Of a stretch of DNA of 64,000 nucleotides, positions 48,084-56,807 are shown piece after piece. Each line of letters begins with the position of its first letter. Within the stretch, counting starts at the first letter, position 1. The position numbers and the translations under genes are program-made. The stretch is from Aureococcus anophagefferens (Eukaryota > Sar > Pelagophyceae > Pelagomonadales > Pelagomonadaceae). Location of the stretch: assembly GCF_000186865.1 (NCBI RefSeq), contig NW_008705576.1, positions 350,478-414,477 of the forward strand, written 5' to 3'. The notes under the pieces were generated by a model that was not told the DNA's origin, searched no databases, and worked only from the letters and a program-made list of their open reading frames with translations.

Positions 48084-49614
48084 ATGCCGTACGACTCGGG
48101 ATCGCCGCCACCGTCGGCGGGCGCCGACGAGGGGGGACGCGTCGTCCAGCTCCAGCAGGGCCAGGCGCGCTCCGCAGCGCCGCGCGACCGCGCGACCGCC
48201 GCAGCGATGGCACCCCCCGCGCGCAGGAGCTCCGCGACGAGTTCACGTGCCCGATCACGCGGCAGCTCATGCGCGCGCGTCGCCCGGCGCCCGCGGCGCG
48301 CGCGCGCGGCTGGCCGCGAGCGACCGCGCGACTTCCGCAGGTGCCGGTCATCGCCGCGGACGGCCACACCTACGACCGGTCGGCCATCGAGCGCTGGCTG
48401 CTCCACCACGACAACTCGCCCAAGACCGGCGAGCGCCTCGAGCACCGCATGCTCGTGCCGAACCACAACCTAAAAAGACTCGTCGACGACCTCGTCCTCG
48501 AGGGCGGCGCGGGCCTGTACAGCTCCGCGGAGGGCGGCGCGACGCCCTCGTGCGACGCGCGCGAGGAGCGCAAGACCTTCGAGACGGCCGACGACGGCAT
48601 GCCGAGGCCGCCGTCGAGCGCCGGGCGGCCCGGCGGCCGCCGCGCGGAGCTCGCGTCCGAGCCCGTGTTGCTGCTCCAGTGCCTCGGGCCGCCCGCAGGG
48701 CAGCAAAAGAGAGCGAAATTCCCAACTTCAAAGGCTCATATCTCGGCCATTTTCCACTCGTTTTGGCTAATTCTTGGACGAGCGATCATCTCTCGGAACG
48801 GTCTCGAAGCGTGGATGCTTTTTCCGGAACGCGCGCGCGCGGAACACTCACGTTGAAGCGACGTTGAATCACCCTTTTGCTGCCCAGGCCGCCCGAGTCC
48901 GAGTGGAACGGCCGGTCCTTCGAGGTGTCGAAGAACGGCGTCGTCGGCGGCCGTAGGAGGCCGTCGGCGAGCGGCGGCGCGCCCGACGACGGCGGCGGCA
49001 TCGGCGACCGCGACTTCATGCCGTTCGCCGACTCGACGGTGTCGCGGCGCCACTTCGAGATCGGCCACGACGGCGGCCGCTTCGCCGTGCGCGACCTGGG
49101 CTCGGCGTCGGGCACGTTCCGGCGGCTCCGCAACGGCGCCGAGGCGCCCCTCACGCTCGGCGCCATGGCCATGATCGGCAAGCACCAGCTCTGCGTCGTC
49201 TCCGACTCCGCCGGCGCCGCCGGCGCCGGCGAGGCCGCGCTCGGCCTCGAGTGCTTCGCGCCCGACGGGAGCCCGCTCCAGGGCAAGATCTTCAAGATCA
49301 CGGACAAGGGCGCGACGCTCGGGCGGCGGACGACCAACGCCGTGGCCTTCTCCCACGTCGTCGACGGCGAGGCCGTCGGCGTCGACAGCTCCGTCTCCGC
49401 CGAGCACGCGCGCGTCGTCTTCGCCGGCGGCGGCTTCCGCCTCGCGGACGGCACGTCCGCGGGCAAGTCGTCGACGAACGGCACCTGGATCCGCCTGAGC
49501 GGGCTCCACGAGAAGAGCGACCGCTGCGACCTCGAGAGCGGCGACGAGCTCCTCATCGGGACGATCCGCTTCCACGTCACGGCGACGCACACCGTCGTCG
49601 AGCGGCCCCTCTAA
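48084..49614 (+). CDS. U-box protein with two FHA domains (putative E3 ligase)
   Basis: The U-box starts ELRDEFTCPITRQLM, is split by a probable GC-AG intron (48275-48340) and continues VPVIAADGHTYDRSAIERWL to LVPNHNLKRLV. Exon 48341-48699 joins 48888-49614 across introner element 6. Two FHA-type beta sandwiches follow: one with STVSRRHFEI and DLGSASGTF, one with GATLGRRTTNAV, SAEHARVVF and SSTNGTWIRLS. FHA domains bind phosphothreonine, so the protein may ubiquitinate phosphorylated targets. The N-terminus is uncertain: ATG 48084 needs one more base in the C run near 48210 or another intron to reach the U-box frame. Confidence 0.78.
48696..48887 (+). mobile_element. Introner element 6 (family B), intron 48700-48887 with GC donor
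   Basis: 192 bp, begins CAGGGCAGCAAAAGAGAG and ends CACCCTTTTGCTGCCCAG. Perfect target duplication GCCGCCCG at 48688-48695 and 48888-48895. Splicing CAGG|GCAGCA to CCCAG| gives ...GPPAG-PPESEW in frame. Body closely similar to element 5 in the same orientation. Confidence 0.92.
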
Positions 49615-49627
49615 TGAACATGCTTGG

Positions 49628-51006
49628 TTAGCGCGAGGCCGCTTCCTTGGCCGCGGCCTTGCAGGCCTTCTTGTGGCCCGGCCACGCGAGCGCCTGGCAC
49701 TCGCCGCCGCAGTAGGCCGCGCGCTTGCAGCGCGCGCACTGCCGGAGCTTCCGGAAGTCCTTGCCGCAGTGGTCGCAGGTCGTCAGGGCCTTGGCGCCGA
49801 CCGCGGCCTGGCCCCGGGGGCCGTAGGCGCCCATGTCGCGCTCGCCCGCGCGGCGGATCGCCATGCCCTCCTCGCCGACGGTCGGCACCATGAGCTTGTC
49901 GACCTCGCGGTCCGGCCCGGCGTCGCGCCGGACCTGCTTCCGCAGCGCCGCGTGGTGGTCCAGGAAGCCGTCGAGCACGTTCTTGTAGGAGGACTCGCCG
50001 TAGACGCAGGGGTCCATGGAGATGGGCTTCAGCGCCTGCACGTACGCGCGCGCCTCGGCCTTGAGGCGCCGCATGCGCAGGAGGTCCACGTAGCCCGGCG
50101 CCGAGATCAGGCACCCCGCGTGCTCGATGCGCGACGTCGCGGAGACGATGTCGTTGCCCCGCGCGTCCGCGCGGACCAGCGCGGCGAGGAAGTGGTCCGC
50201 GGCCTCGGCGTGGCCGTCCGCGCGCCCCGACTGGACGCGCTCCTGCGCGACCCAGCCGAGGTTCCAGTGGCCCCGCGCGTCGTCGCCGTCGAAATCGACC
50301 TGGCGCCGCGCGAGCGCCTCGACGGCGTTGAGGAGCTCGGCGGTCGTCGGCGCCCGCGCGCCGGGCGCGCCGCCGCGGTCGCCCTCGGGCGACCGGTAGA
50401 GCCGCCGGTTGACCTTGACGCCGAACGTCGCGACGGCGAAGCGGACGTCGCGCGCCGTCACGCCCGCGAAGGGCCCCTCGACGCTGCCGCCGTCCGCCGC
50501 GGCCGCGGCGTCGAGGGCGGACAGGTCCACGCTGCCGGCGTCCAGGTGCGCGAGCAGCTCGTGGCAGACGCGGCGCCCGTTCGCGCGCACGGCGCCGTCG
50601 TAGTTGTTGCTGATGTAGACGCCGCACGCGAGCGCGATAAAGACCGCGGGGTCCAGCCGGCAGAGGCACATCTCGCCGGTGAACGCAAAGTCCTCCGTGA
50701 CGTGGAAGAACGCCTCGGGCAGGCGCAGCGCCTGGAGCGTGTGGCCCATGGCGCCGATGCGGCTGTCGGAGAGGACCATCGCGCGCAGGAGGGCGGCGAA
50801 GGCCTGGGTCCGCATCGCCTCCCCTCGTCGGACCGCATGTCGGCCATCATCGCCAGCACGCCGGCGCGCTTCGAGCACTCCGCGGCGAGCCGAAAGTCCC
50901 GGGGGAAGGGGCGGTCGTCCTCCCAGGCGAGGATCGCGGCGAAGGGATCGGGCTGCTGGCTCATCAGCGCTTCCATGAGCCGGGCTTCGTTCCGCTCGCG
51001 GGCCAT
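49628..51006 (-). CDS. MYND zinc-finger protein
   Basis: Starts MARERNEARLMEALMSQQ at 51006. The first ~60 codons and the rest are in different frames; one added G in the G run near 50824 gives SDEGEAMRTQAF, so a one-base sequence error is likely. The long middle is helical (ALLRAMVLSDSRIGAMGHTL; a possible TPR-like stretch at ALARRQVDFDGDDARGHWNLGW). The C-terminus has a full MYND finger: CDHCGKDFRKLRQCARCK, then YCGGECQALAWPGHKKAC. MYND fingers bind Pro-rich partners. No SET domain, so not a methyltransferase. Function unknown. Confidence 0.75.
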
Positions 51007-51223
51007 GGCTTTGAATGGACGTGTCCGCGGGGTTGGCGTGGCGACGCGGTCGGAGGTTGCGCGGGGCGGCGGCTGGACGCGCGCGGGCGAGCTGCCCAGA
51101 CTGTGAGAGTAGAGTGAGAGCTACAAAAAATGCTCAAGATCGACCTCGTGAGGTTTGGAGCAGCCCGCAACGCGATAACATGGTCTGCTAGTAAGAGGAG
51201 ATTGTCCCCACGCCATCGCGACA

Positions 51224-52732
51224 ATGGGCTGCTGCACCTGGGATGTGGGAGAGGCCGAGAACCCGGACATCCGGGGCTACCTGCTGAACAACGTGGGCCG
51301 CGGCCTGCTCTTCATCAGCCAGCTCTTCCTGTTCAACGCCATGCTCAGTTTCGCCAACGACGCCGCGGGCTGCACGACGGGCGGCACGGGCTGCGAGGAC
51401 GACGACGACGACGACGCGGTCGCGTTCGTCAACGGCACGGCGATCTTCGGCGACGACGACGACGACGACGCCTGCGGGCGCATCCTGGGCCTCAAGCCCG
51501 TGACGTTGGTCGTGCAGGTCATGGCGCTGGGCTCGCTCGTCTCCGCGACGTTCATGCCCGTCGTGGGCTCCGTCGTCGACCACAGCCCGCACCGGCGGCG
51601 CCTGGGCATCGCGGGCCTCGTCGTCGCCTGGCTCTGCTCCCTCGCGCAGACGGGCATCGCGGCGGCGTCGTGGCTCTTCCTGCTGCTGCTCCAGGGCTCC
51701 GTCGCCTCGGCCGCGTACCTCACGAACGTCGTCTGCGCCATGGCCTACATGCCGGAGCTCACGGACGACCTCGACGGCCACATGCAGCGCATCAACGCCA
51801 AGGCGCGCGTCCTCGAGCTCGCGAGCATGCTCGTCTTCATGAGCCTCGTCGCGACGGTCGAGGGCTCCGACTCCGTCGGCGTGCGGGACACGGCGCGCTT
51901 CGCCCAGGCGCTGAGCTGCCTCGTCGGCGGCCCCATCGCCCTCGCGAGCTGGCGCTACCTGACGCCGCGGCCGACGGCGCACGCGGTGCCCGAGGGCGCG
52001 TCGCTGCTCACCGCGGGCTTTTTGAAGGTGCGGGAGACGGCGTCCATGCTCGCGGCGGACTTCCCCCAGCTCTACCGCTTCCTCCTGGCCTTCGCGGTCA
52101 TGGAGGCGGGCACGTCGTCCATCATCGGCCTCGTCGTCGTCTACGTGTCGCAGCAGCTCTGCCTCGAGGTCGGGCCCGTGCTCACGCTCGCGATCCTCTT
52201 CACGATCCCCGGCGCGCTCTTGAGCCGGAAGCTCGCCGCGGGCGGCCGCGCCAAGGAGGCCCTCTTCGGGAACTGCCTGTCCTTCGCGGTGCTCATCGCC
52301 GCGATCCCGGCGTGCCTCTACGACAACTCGCACGCGCCGCTCGTGCCGCTCTTCTCCGCGACGCTGGGCCTCGCGGTCGGCTTCATGTACCCGGCGCAGC
52401 GCAACGTCGTCGCCGTGCTCATCCCCGGCGGCCTCGAGGGCCGGGTCATGGGCATCTACCAGTTCGCGTCCATCTCGCTCGGATGGGCGCCGCCCCTCAT
52501 CTTCGGCCTCGTCTACGAGGCGACGGGCTCCATGCGCATGGCCATCGTCACGCCGGCCTTCTTCCACGGCGCCGCGGCCGTCTTCCTGCAGTGGGGCGTC
52601 GACATGACCACGGGGGGCGACCGCGTCACCGCGACGCTCCACAAGCGGCGCCGGTCGACGTCCGGCGGCGACCTCGTCGGCAAGAACCGGGCCCAGGTCG
52701 AGCCCGTCCTGTCGGATAAGGAGGCCACCTAG
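51224..52732 (+). CDS. Atg22-like vacuolar effluxer (MFS)
   Basis: 502 residues with about 11-12 membrane helices. The MFS loop motif appears as VVGSVVDHSPHRRRLG after helix 3. AYLTNVVCAMAYMPEL, with a long loop following, and PAQRNVVAVLIPGGLEGRVMGIYQF in the C-terminal half fit the Atg22-like family, which releases amino acids from the vacuole. Two runs of Asp lie in the first lumenal loop, coded by GAC repeats. A polar tail follows the last helix. No intron. Convergent with the GLTP gene, two bases between stop codons. Confidence 0.8.
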   Translation: MGCCTWDVGEAENPDIRGYLLNNVGRGLLFISQLFLFNAMLSFANDAAGCTTGGTGCEDDDDDDAVAFVNGTAIFGDDDDDDACGRILGLKPVTLVVQVMALGSLVSATFMPVVGSVVDHSPHRRRLGIAGLVVAWLCSLAQTGIAAASWLFLLLLQGSVASAAYLTNVVCAMAYMPELTDDLDGHMQRINAKARVLELASMLVFMSLVATVEGSDSVGVRDTARFAQALSCLVGGPIALASWRYLTPRPTAHAVPEGASLLTAGFLKVRETASMLAADFPQLYRFLLAFAVMEAGTSSIIGLVVVYVSQQLCLEVGPVLTLAILFTIPGALLSRKLAAGGRAKEALFGNCLSFAVLIAAIPACLYDNSHAPLVPLFSATLGLAVGFMYPAQRNVVAVLIPGGLEGRVMGIYQFASISLGWAPPLIFGLVYEATGSMRMAIVTPAFFHGAAAVFLQWGVDMTTGGDRVTATLHKRRRSTSGGDLVGKNRAQVEPVLSDKEAT

Positions 52733-52734
52733 CG

Positions 52735-53523
52735 TTACCAGAGCGCGGGCGTCGCGAGCCAGGCCGCCTCGGCGAACGCGCGCGGCGGCGGCGGCGGCGC
52801 GGCGGCGACGTCGGCGCAGAGGTCCCCCGCGCCCGTGCGGCACGCGCCCTCGCCGCCGAAGCGCAGCGGCGGCTTGAGCCAGCCCCGCCCGTCGAAGTAC
52901 GCGTCGAGCGACCGCCGCGCGGGCGCCGACGCGTCGAGCCACCGCCGCAGCGTCGGCGCGACGTCGCCGAAGGCCGCGCCGCCGTAGATGGCGACGAAGG
53001 CGTCGCGCGACGGGACGATGCGGAACAGGATCTTCGCGATCGCGCGGTGCGCGGCGGAGTTGTAGGGCGCCGTGACGGCTTCGTACGCGTCCAGCGAGCA
53101 GCGGTAGAGCGACGCGTCGCCGTCGTCCAGCAGGTTCTCGAAGGTGCCGGCGATCTGCTGGAAGATGCGGTTCGTCCAGAAGAGCGCGCGCGCCGCGCTG
53201 TCGGGATGCGTGATGTCGGCGTCGGCGAGCGGCAGGCGCCCGACGTCGCTCGCGTCCGTCGCGCCGAGGCGTTCCAACTTGCGCACGTTGCCCAGCAGAT
53301 CCTTCCGCGCCACATGGCCGAAGAAGGACCCGTAGGCGTCGAAGGCGGGCATCAACGCCTCCGCGGCGCGCATGAGCGGCTCGGCAGCGACGCCCGACGG
53401 GACGGCGCCGCGCCGCAGGGCGCACCGGTCGAAGTTCTCGGCGCTCGAGACGAGGGCTTGGAGGGCCGGGGTATTTTCGGGCTCGGCGGCGCGGGCGACG
53501 AGGAGGGCGAGGAGGAGGCGCAT
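52735..53523 (-). CDS. Glycolipid transfer protein (GLTP)-fold, with signal peptide
   Basis: 262 residues. N-terminus MRLLLALLVARAAEPENTPA is a signal peptide, unusual because GLTPs are cytosolic. The GLTP fold is shown by FDAYGSFFGHVARKDLLGNVRKLERL (the Asp/Asn/Lys headgroup site), ARALFWTNRIFQQIAGTFENLL, and AYEAVTAPYNSAAHRAIAKILFRIVPSRDAF. The Trp of the headgroup pocket may be the one in ALFWTNR. Such proteins move sphingolipids or ceramide phosphate between membranes; here inside the secretory pathway or plastid route by inference. Divergent from 53648 with 124 bases between starts. Confidence 0.78.
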   Translation of the reverse strand: MRLLLALLVARAAEPENTPALQALVSSAENFDRCALRRGAVPSGVAAEPLMRAAEALMPAFDAYGSFFGHVARKDLLGNVRKLERLGATDASDVGRLPLADADITHPDSAARALFWTNRIFQQIAGTFENLLDDGDASLYRCSLDAYEAVTAPYNSAAHRAIAKILFRIVPSRDAFVAIYGGAAFGDVAPTLRRWLDASAPARRSLDAYFDGRGWLKPPLRFGGEGACRTGAGDLCADVAAAPPPPPRAFAEAAWLATPALW

Positions 53524-53647
53524 GTTGAGCACGCGTCGAGGCGAGGGACGACGAGTTGCGGCACGCGTCGAGCGCTCGAGTCTCGAGCGGTTGTGGCAGC
53601 GCCGCAGCGCTCGCTGAAACAGCTCGGAGCTCGACAGCCTCTCCAAA

Positions 53648-55036
53648 ATGGCGCCCACCAACCTCCGCGCCCAGCTGCGCAACGAGCCGCTGGGCTGGCT
53701 CATGGAGGAGCTCTGCGTCAACACACCGCCCGCGCCGACGACCGGCGACGACCGGGCCCTCCTGGGCCGCATCGCCGGCCTGCGCAAGCGCGTCGAGGCC
53801 CTCGAGAAGAAGCGCGGCGCCGGCGCGAGCGCCGGCGCGCGGCGCGCCGTCGCCGACGCGCGGGCCAGCGCGTCCACCGTCTGCACCAAGTGGGTCGGCG
53901 CGAATTATTATGGTAAGCCCATGCGGTCGCGCGCGGCTGAGCTCGGCTGCGACGTGCGGCAGATGACGAAGACGATGCTCGTCGAGAACAAGCAGTGGCG
54001 CGGCGACGACCCCTTCGCGCGGGAGAACGCGAAGCACTACCTCGTCGTCGTCCAGTACGCGGCGGCCTACGACGCGCAGCGCATGCGTTCGGCGCTCTCC
54101 GCGAGGACGGGCCTCTCGAAGAACCAGTTCAACTTCCGCGTCGCCGACGAGGCGACGATGGCGGCGCTGTCGGGCTTCGAGCACAACGCCGTGACGCCCT
54201 TCGGGATGGCGGAAAAGCGCGTGCCCGTGGTGCTCGCGTCCGCGGCGCGCGACGCGCCGGGCGGGTTTATTTGGATGGGCGCGGGGCACACGGATCTGAA
54301 GCTCGGCGTGACCGTCGCCGACTTCCTGAAGCGCTTCGACCCCCTGGTCCTCGACGTCTCCGCGCCGCGCGACGAGCGCGAGTGGGACGCGGCGCCCGGC
54401 GGCGACGCGGCGCGAGGCGAGAAGGAGAAGAAGGAGAAGGCGCCTCCGAAGGAGAAGAAGGACAAGGCGCCGGCGCCCAAGGGCGGCAAGACGCCCAAGG
54501 CCGCGGAATTCGCCGACCACGGCGACGACGACGACACGGCCGCGTCCCGCCTGGCCCTGGTCGTGGGCCGCATCGTCGAGGCCTGGCCGCATCCCGAGAG
54601 CGACAAGCTCTTCTGCGAGAAGATCGACTGCGGCGAGGCCTTCGGGGGCGTGCGGTCCATCGCGTCGGGCCTCCAGGCCTTCTACAAGGTCGAGGACCTG
54701 AAGGACCGCCTCGTCTTAGTCATCGCGAATCTGAAGGCCAAGAAGCTCGGCGGCTTCCCGTCCCAGGGCATGGTGTTGTGCGCGTCGAACGCGGCCCACG
54801 ACCGGGTCGTCTTCGTGGACCCGCCGGCGGACGCCCGGCCCGGCGACCGCGTCGCCCTCGAGGGCCTCGACAACCCGCCCGCGTCCGACGCGCAGACGGA
54901 CAAGAAGAAGCTGTTCCTCAAGGCCCAGCCCCACTTCACGACCAAGGGCGGCGTCGCCTACTACAAGGGCAAGGCGTTCGCCGTCGGCGGCGCCAACTGC
55001 ACGGCGCCCGCGGAGGACGGGTGGGCGATCTCGTGA
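53648..55036 (+). CDS. YbaK-type editing domain fused to EMAPII tRNA-binding domain
   Basis: 462 residues, no intron. After an N-terminal helix (RIAGLRKRVEALEKKR), residues ~75-230 form a YbaK/ProX aminoacyl-tRNA deacylase-like fold (STVCTKWVGANYYGKPMRS, KHYLVVVQYAAAYD, GMAEKRVPVVLAS). A Lys/Glu/Pro linker (EKKEKAPPKEKKDK) follows, then an EMAPII/Arc1p-type OB domain (LALVVGRIVEAWPHPESDKLF, SGLQAFYKVEDLKDRLVLV, NLKAKKLGGFPSQGMVLCAS). YbaK proteins hydrolyse mischarged tRNA and EMAPII domains bind tRNA, so a trans-editing factor is inferred. The basic linker may add tRNA affinity. Confidence 0.88.
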   Translation: MAPTNLRAQLRNEPLGWLMEELCVNTPPAPTTGDDRALLGRIAGLRKRVEALEKKRGAGASAGARRAVADARASASTVCTKWVGANYYGKPMRSRAAELGCDVRQMTKTMLVENKQWRGDDPFARENAKHYLVVVQYAAAYDAQRMRSALSARTGLSKNQFNFRVADEATMAALSGFEHNAVTPFGMAEKRVPVVLASAARDAPGGFIWMGAGHTDLKLGVTVADFLKRFDPLVLDVSAPRDEREWDAAPGGDAARGEKEKKEKAPPKEKKDKAPAPKGGKTPKAAEFADHGDDDDTAASRLALVVGRIVEAWPHPESDKLFCEKIDCGEAFGGVRSIASGLQAFYKVEDLKDRLVLVIANLKAKKLGGFPSQGMVLCASNAAHDRVVFVDPPADARPGDRVALEGLDNPPASDAQTDKKKLFLKAQPHFTTKGGVAYYKGKAFAVGGANCTAPAEDGWAIS

Positions 55037-55216
55037 GAGGAGTAAAACATAAGCAACACACGGTTAACTAATGGTCAACATGAACTCAGCCGGCACTTCA
55101 ACATCGGACGAAATGTCTTGGCGGGATCGATCGTTCGAACGAGCGTCTGGTGCTCTCTGAGTGAGCGCCAGTTGGCCCGCCGCGCGCGTCCTCTCGCCCC
55201 CCGCAACGCCGCGACG

Positions 55217-56671
55217 ATGATCGTGTCGAACCGGCGCCAGCAGGCGACGCCGCGGACGCCGGCCGTGGTGTCGCGCCACGTGCTCGTGTCGCTCTACGAG
55301 CGGCCGCCGCAGACGGAGCTGACGCTGGACGAGTTCGAGATCTACGCCGTGGACCGGCTGAAGATCCTGCGGACCATCGACGCGCTGAAGCAGAAGGGCT
55401 TCAAGCCCCGCGAGCTCGAGGCGGAGCTCGCGCCGGTGCTCGCGCAGGCGCTGCCGCTCCGGGGCTCGGCGGAGCACGTCAAGGCCGACGAGCGCAAGGA
55501 CCAGGTGAGCCACTTCATCCTGCGCCTGGGCTACAGCCGCACGGAGGAGATGCGGCGCTGGTTCCTGACCCAGGAGTGCGCCCTCTTCAAGCACCGCCTC
55601 GGCACGCTCAGCGGCCCGCAGCTCGGCCTCTTCCTCGCGGCGAACGGTCTGAAGTTCGAGGAGGTGTCCGACGCGGACGTCGACGCGCGGTCCGTCGCGC
55701 TCTCGAAGATCTCGAAGACGGGCGACGGCGGCGCCGCGGGCTACTACCGCGTGCCCTTCGTCGAGGCCATCGACCTCATCGGCCGCCGCGAGGTCTACCT
55801 CGAGAAAGGCTACGCGTACGTGCCCGCGGCGAAGCTCCACGCGATCGTCGTCGCGCGCTTCCGCAGTGCCCTGTCCCGGTCCCTCGCCAAGGCGTCGTCG
55901 TCCCTCGCCGCCGCCGCCGGCGACCCGCGCCTGAGCCCGCTGCTCAACAACATCGAGAAGCACGACCTGTCGAACGGCAAGGATTTAGAGGACGACGACG
56001 TCGAGGGCATCCACCCGGAGCAGATCGACGCGCTCGCGAAGCAGTCCATGCCCCTCTGCATGCAGCAGCTCCACGGCGCCCTCAAGCGCGACCACAAGCT
56101 CAAGCACTGGGGCCGGCAGCAGTACGGCCTCTTCCTGAAGGCCGCGGGCCTTTCGATGGAGGACCAGCTCCGCTTCTTCCAGGCCGAGTTCACGAAGATC
56201 ATGACCGTCGACGCCTTCTCCAAGGAGTACGCCTACAACATCCGCCACCGCTACGGCAAGGAGGGCAAGCGCACGGAGTACAGTCCCTACGGCTGCTACA
56301 AGCTCATCATGGACATGGCGCCCGGCCCCGGCGAGTACCACGGCTGCCCCTACAAGCACTACGACGACGACCACCTCGCGTCCATCCTCGGCGCCATGGA
56401 CATCTCGCGCGAGTCGTCCCAGGCCATCCTCGGCCAGGCCAAGTCGAAGAACTACCAGCTCGCGTGCCAGAAGCACTTCGAGGTCACGCACCCCAAGGCC
56501 GCGGGCGTCGCCGCGCGGCCCGACGGCGTCGGCAACCACCCCAACGCCTGGTTCAAGGCGAGCCGCATCTACCACAAGGAGGTCCACGAGGCCAAGAACC
56601 CGGACGCGGTCAAGCAGGTCGAGCCCGCCGCGGCGCCCGCGGCCGCGCCCGCGGTGCTCCTCGCGAACTAG
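55217..56671 (+). CDS. PRIM2: DNA primase large subunit
   Basis: 484 residues. The four iron-sulfur cysteines are at residues 281 (MPLCMQQL), 360 (YGCYKLIM), 377 (GCPYKHYD) and 417 (LACQKHFEVTH). The spacing of 79, 17 and 40 is almost that of human PRIM2. N-terminal domain motifs SLYERPPQTELTLDEFEIYAVDRLKIL and DQVSHFILRLGYSRTEEMRRWFLTQE are also present. The protein positions primase and hands the RNA primer to polymerase alpha in the nucleus. ATG MIVSNRRQ chosen; an upstream in-frame ATG at 55118 adds 33 residues without similarity. Confidence 0.95.
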   Translation: MIVSNRRQQATPRTPAVVSRHVLVSLYERPPQTELTLDEFEIYAVDRLKILRTIDALKQKGFKPRELEAELAPVLAQALPLRGSAEHVKADERKDQVSHFILRLGYSRTEEMRRWFLTQECALFKHRLGTLSGPQLGLFLAANGLKFEEVSDADVDARSVALSKISKTGDGGAAGYYRVPFVEAIDLIGRREVYLEKGYAYVPAAKLHAIVVARFRSALSRSLAKASSSLAAAAGDPRLSPLLNNIEKHDLSNGKDLEDDDVEGIHPEQIDALAKQSMPLCMQQLHGALKRDHKLKHWGRQQYGLFLKAAGLSMEDQLRFFQAEFTKIMTVDAFSKEYAYNIRHRYGKEGKRTEYSPYGCYKLIMDMAPGPGEYHGCPYKHYDDDHLASILGAMDISRESSQAILGQAKSKNYQLACQKHFEVTHPKAAGVAARPDGVGNHPNAWFKASRIYHKEVHEAKNPDAVKQVEPAAAPAAAPAVLLAN

Positions 56672-56807
56672 GCCAAGCCCCCTAAGTCGCACGTTCGAAC
56701 TACTCGTGCTGCGCGCCTACCGGGGAGTCGCACCAGCGCCGGGACGCGCGTTAAGGTCGTCCCCGCGCCACACACAGCCGGAACTTCGGCGGCCCGGAAG
56801 GCCCCCC

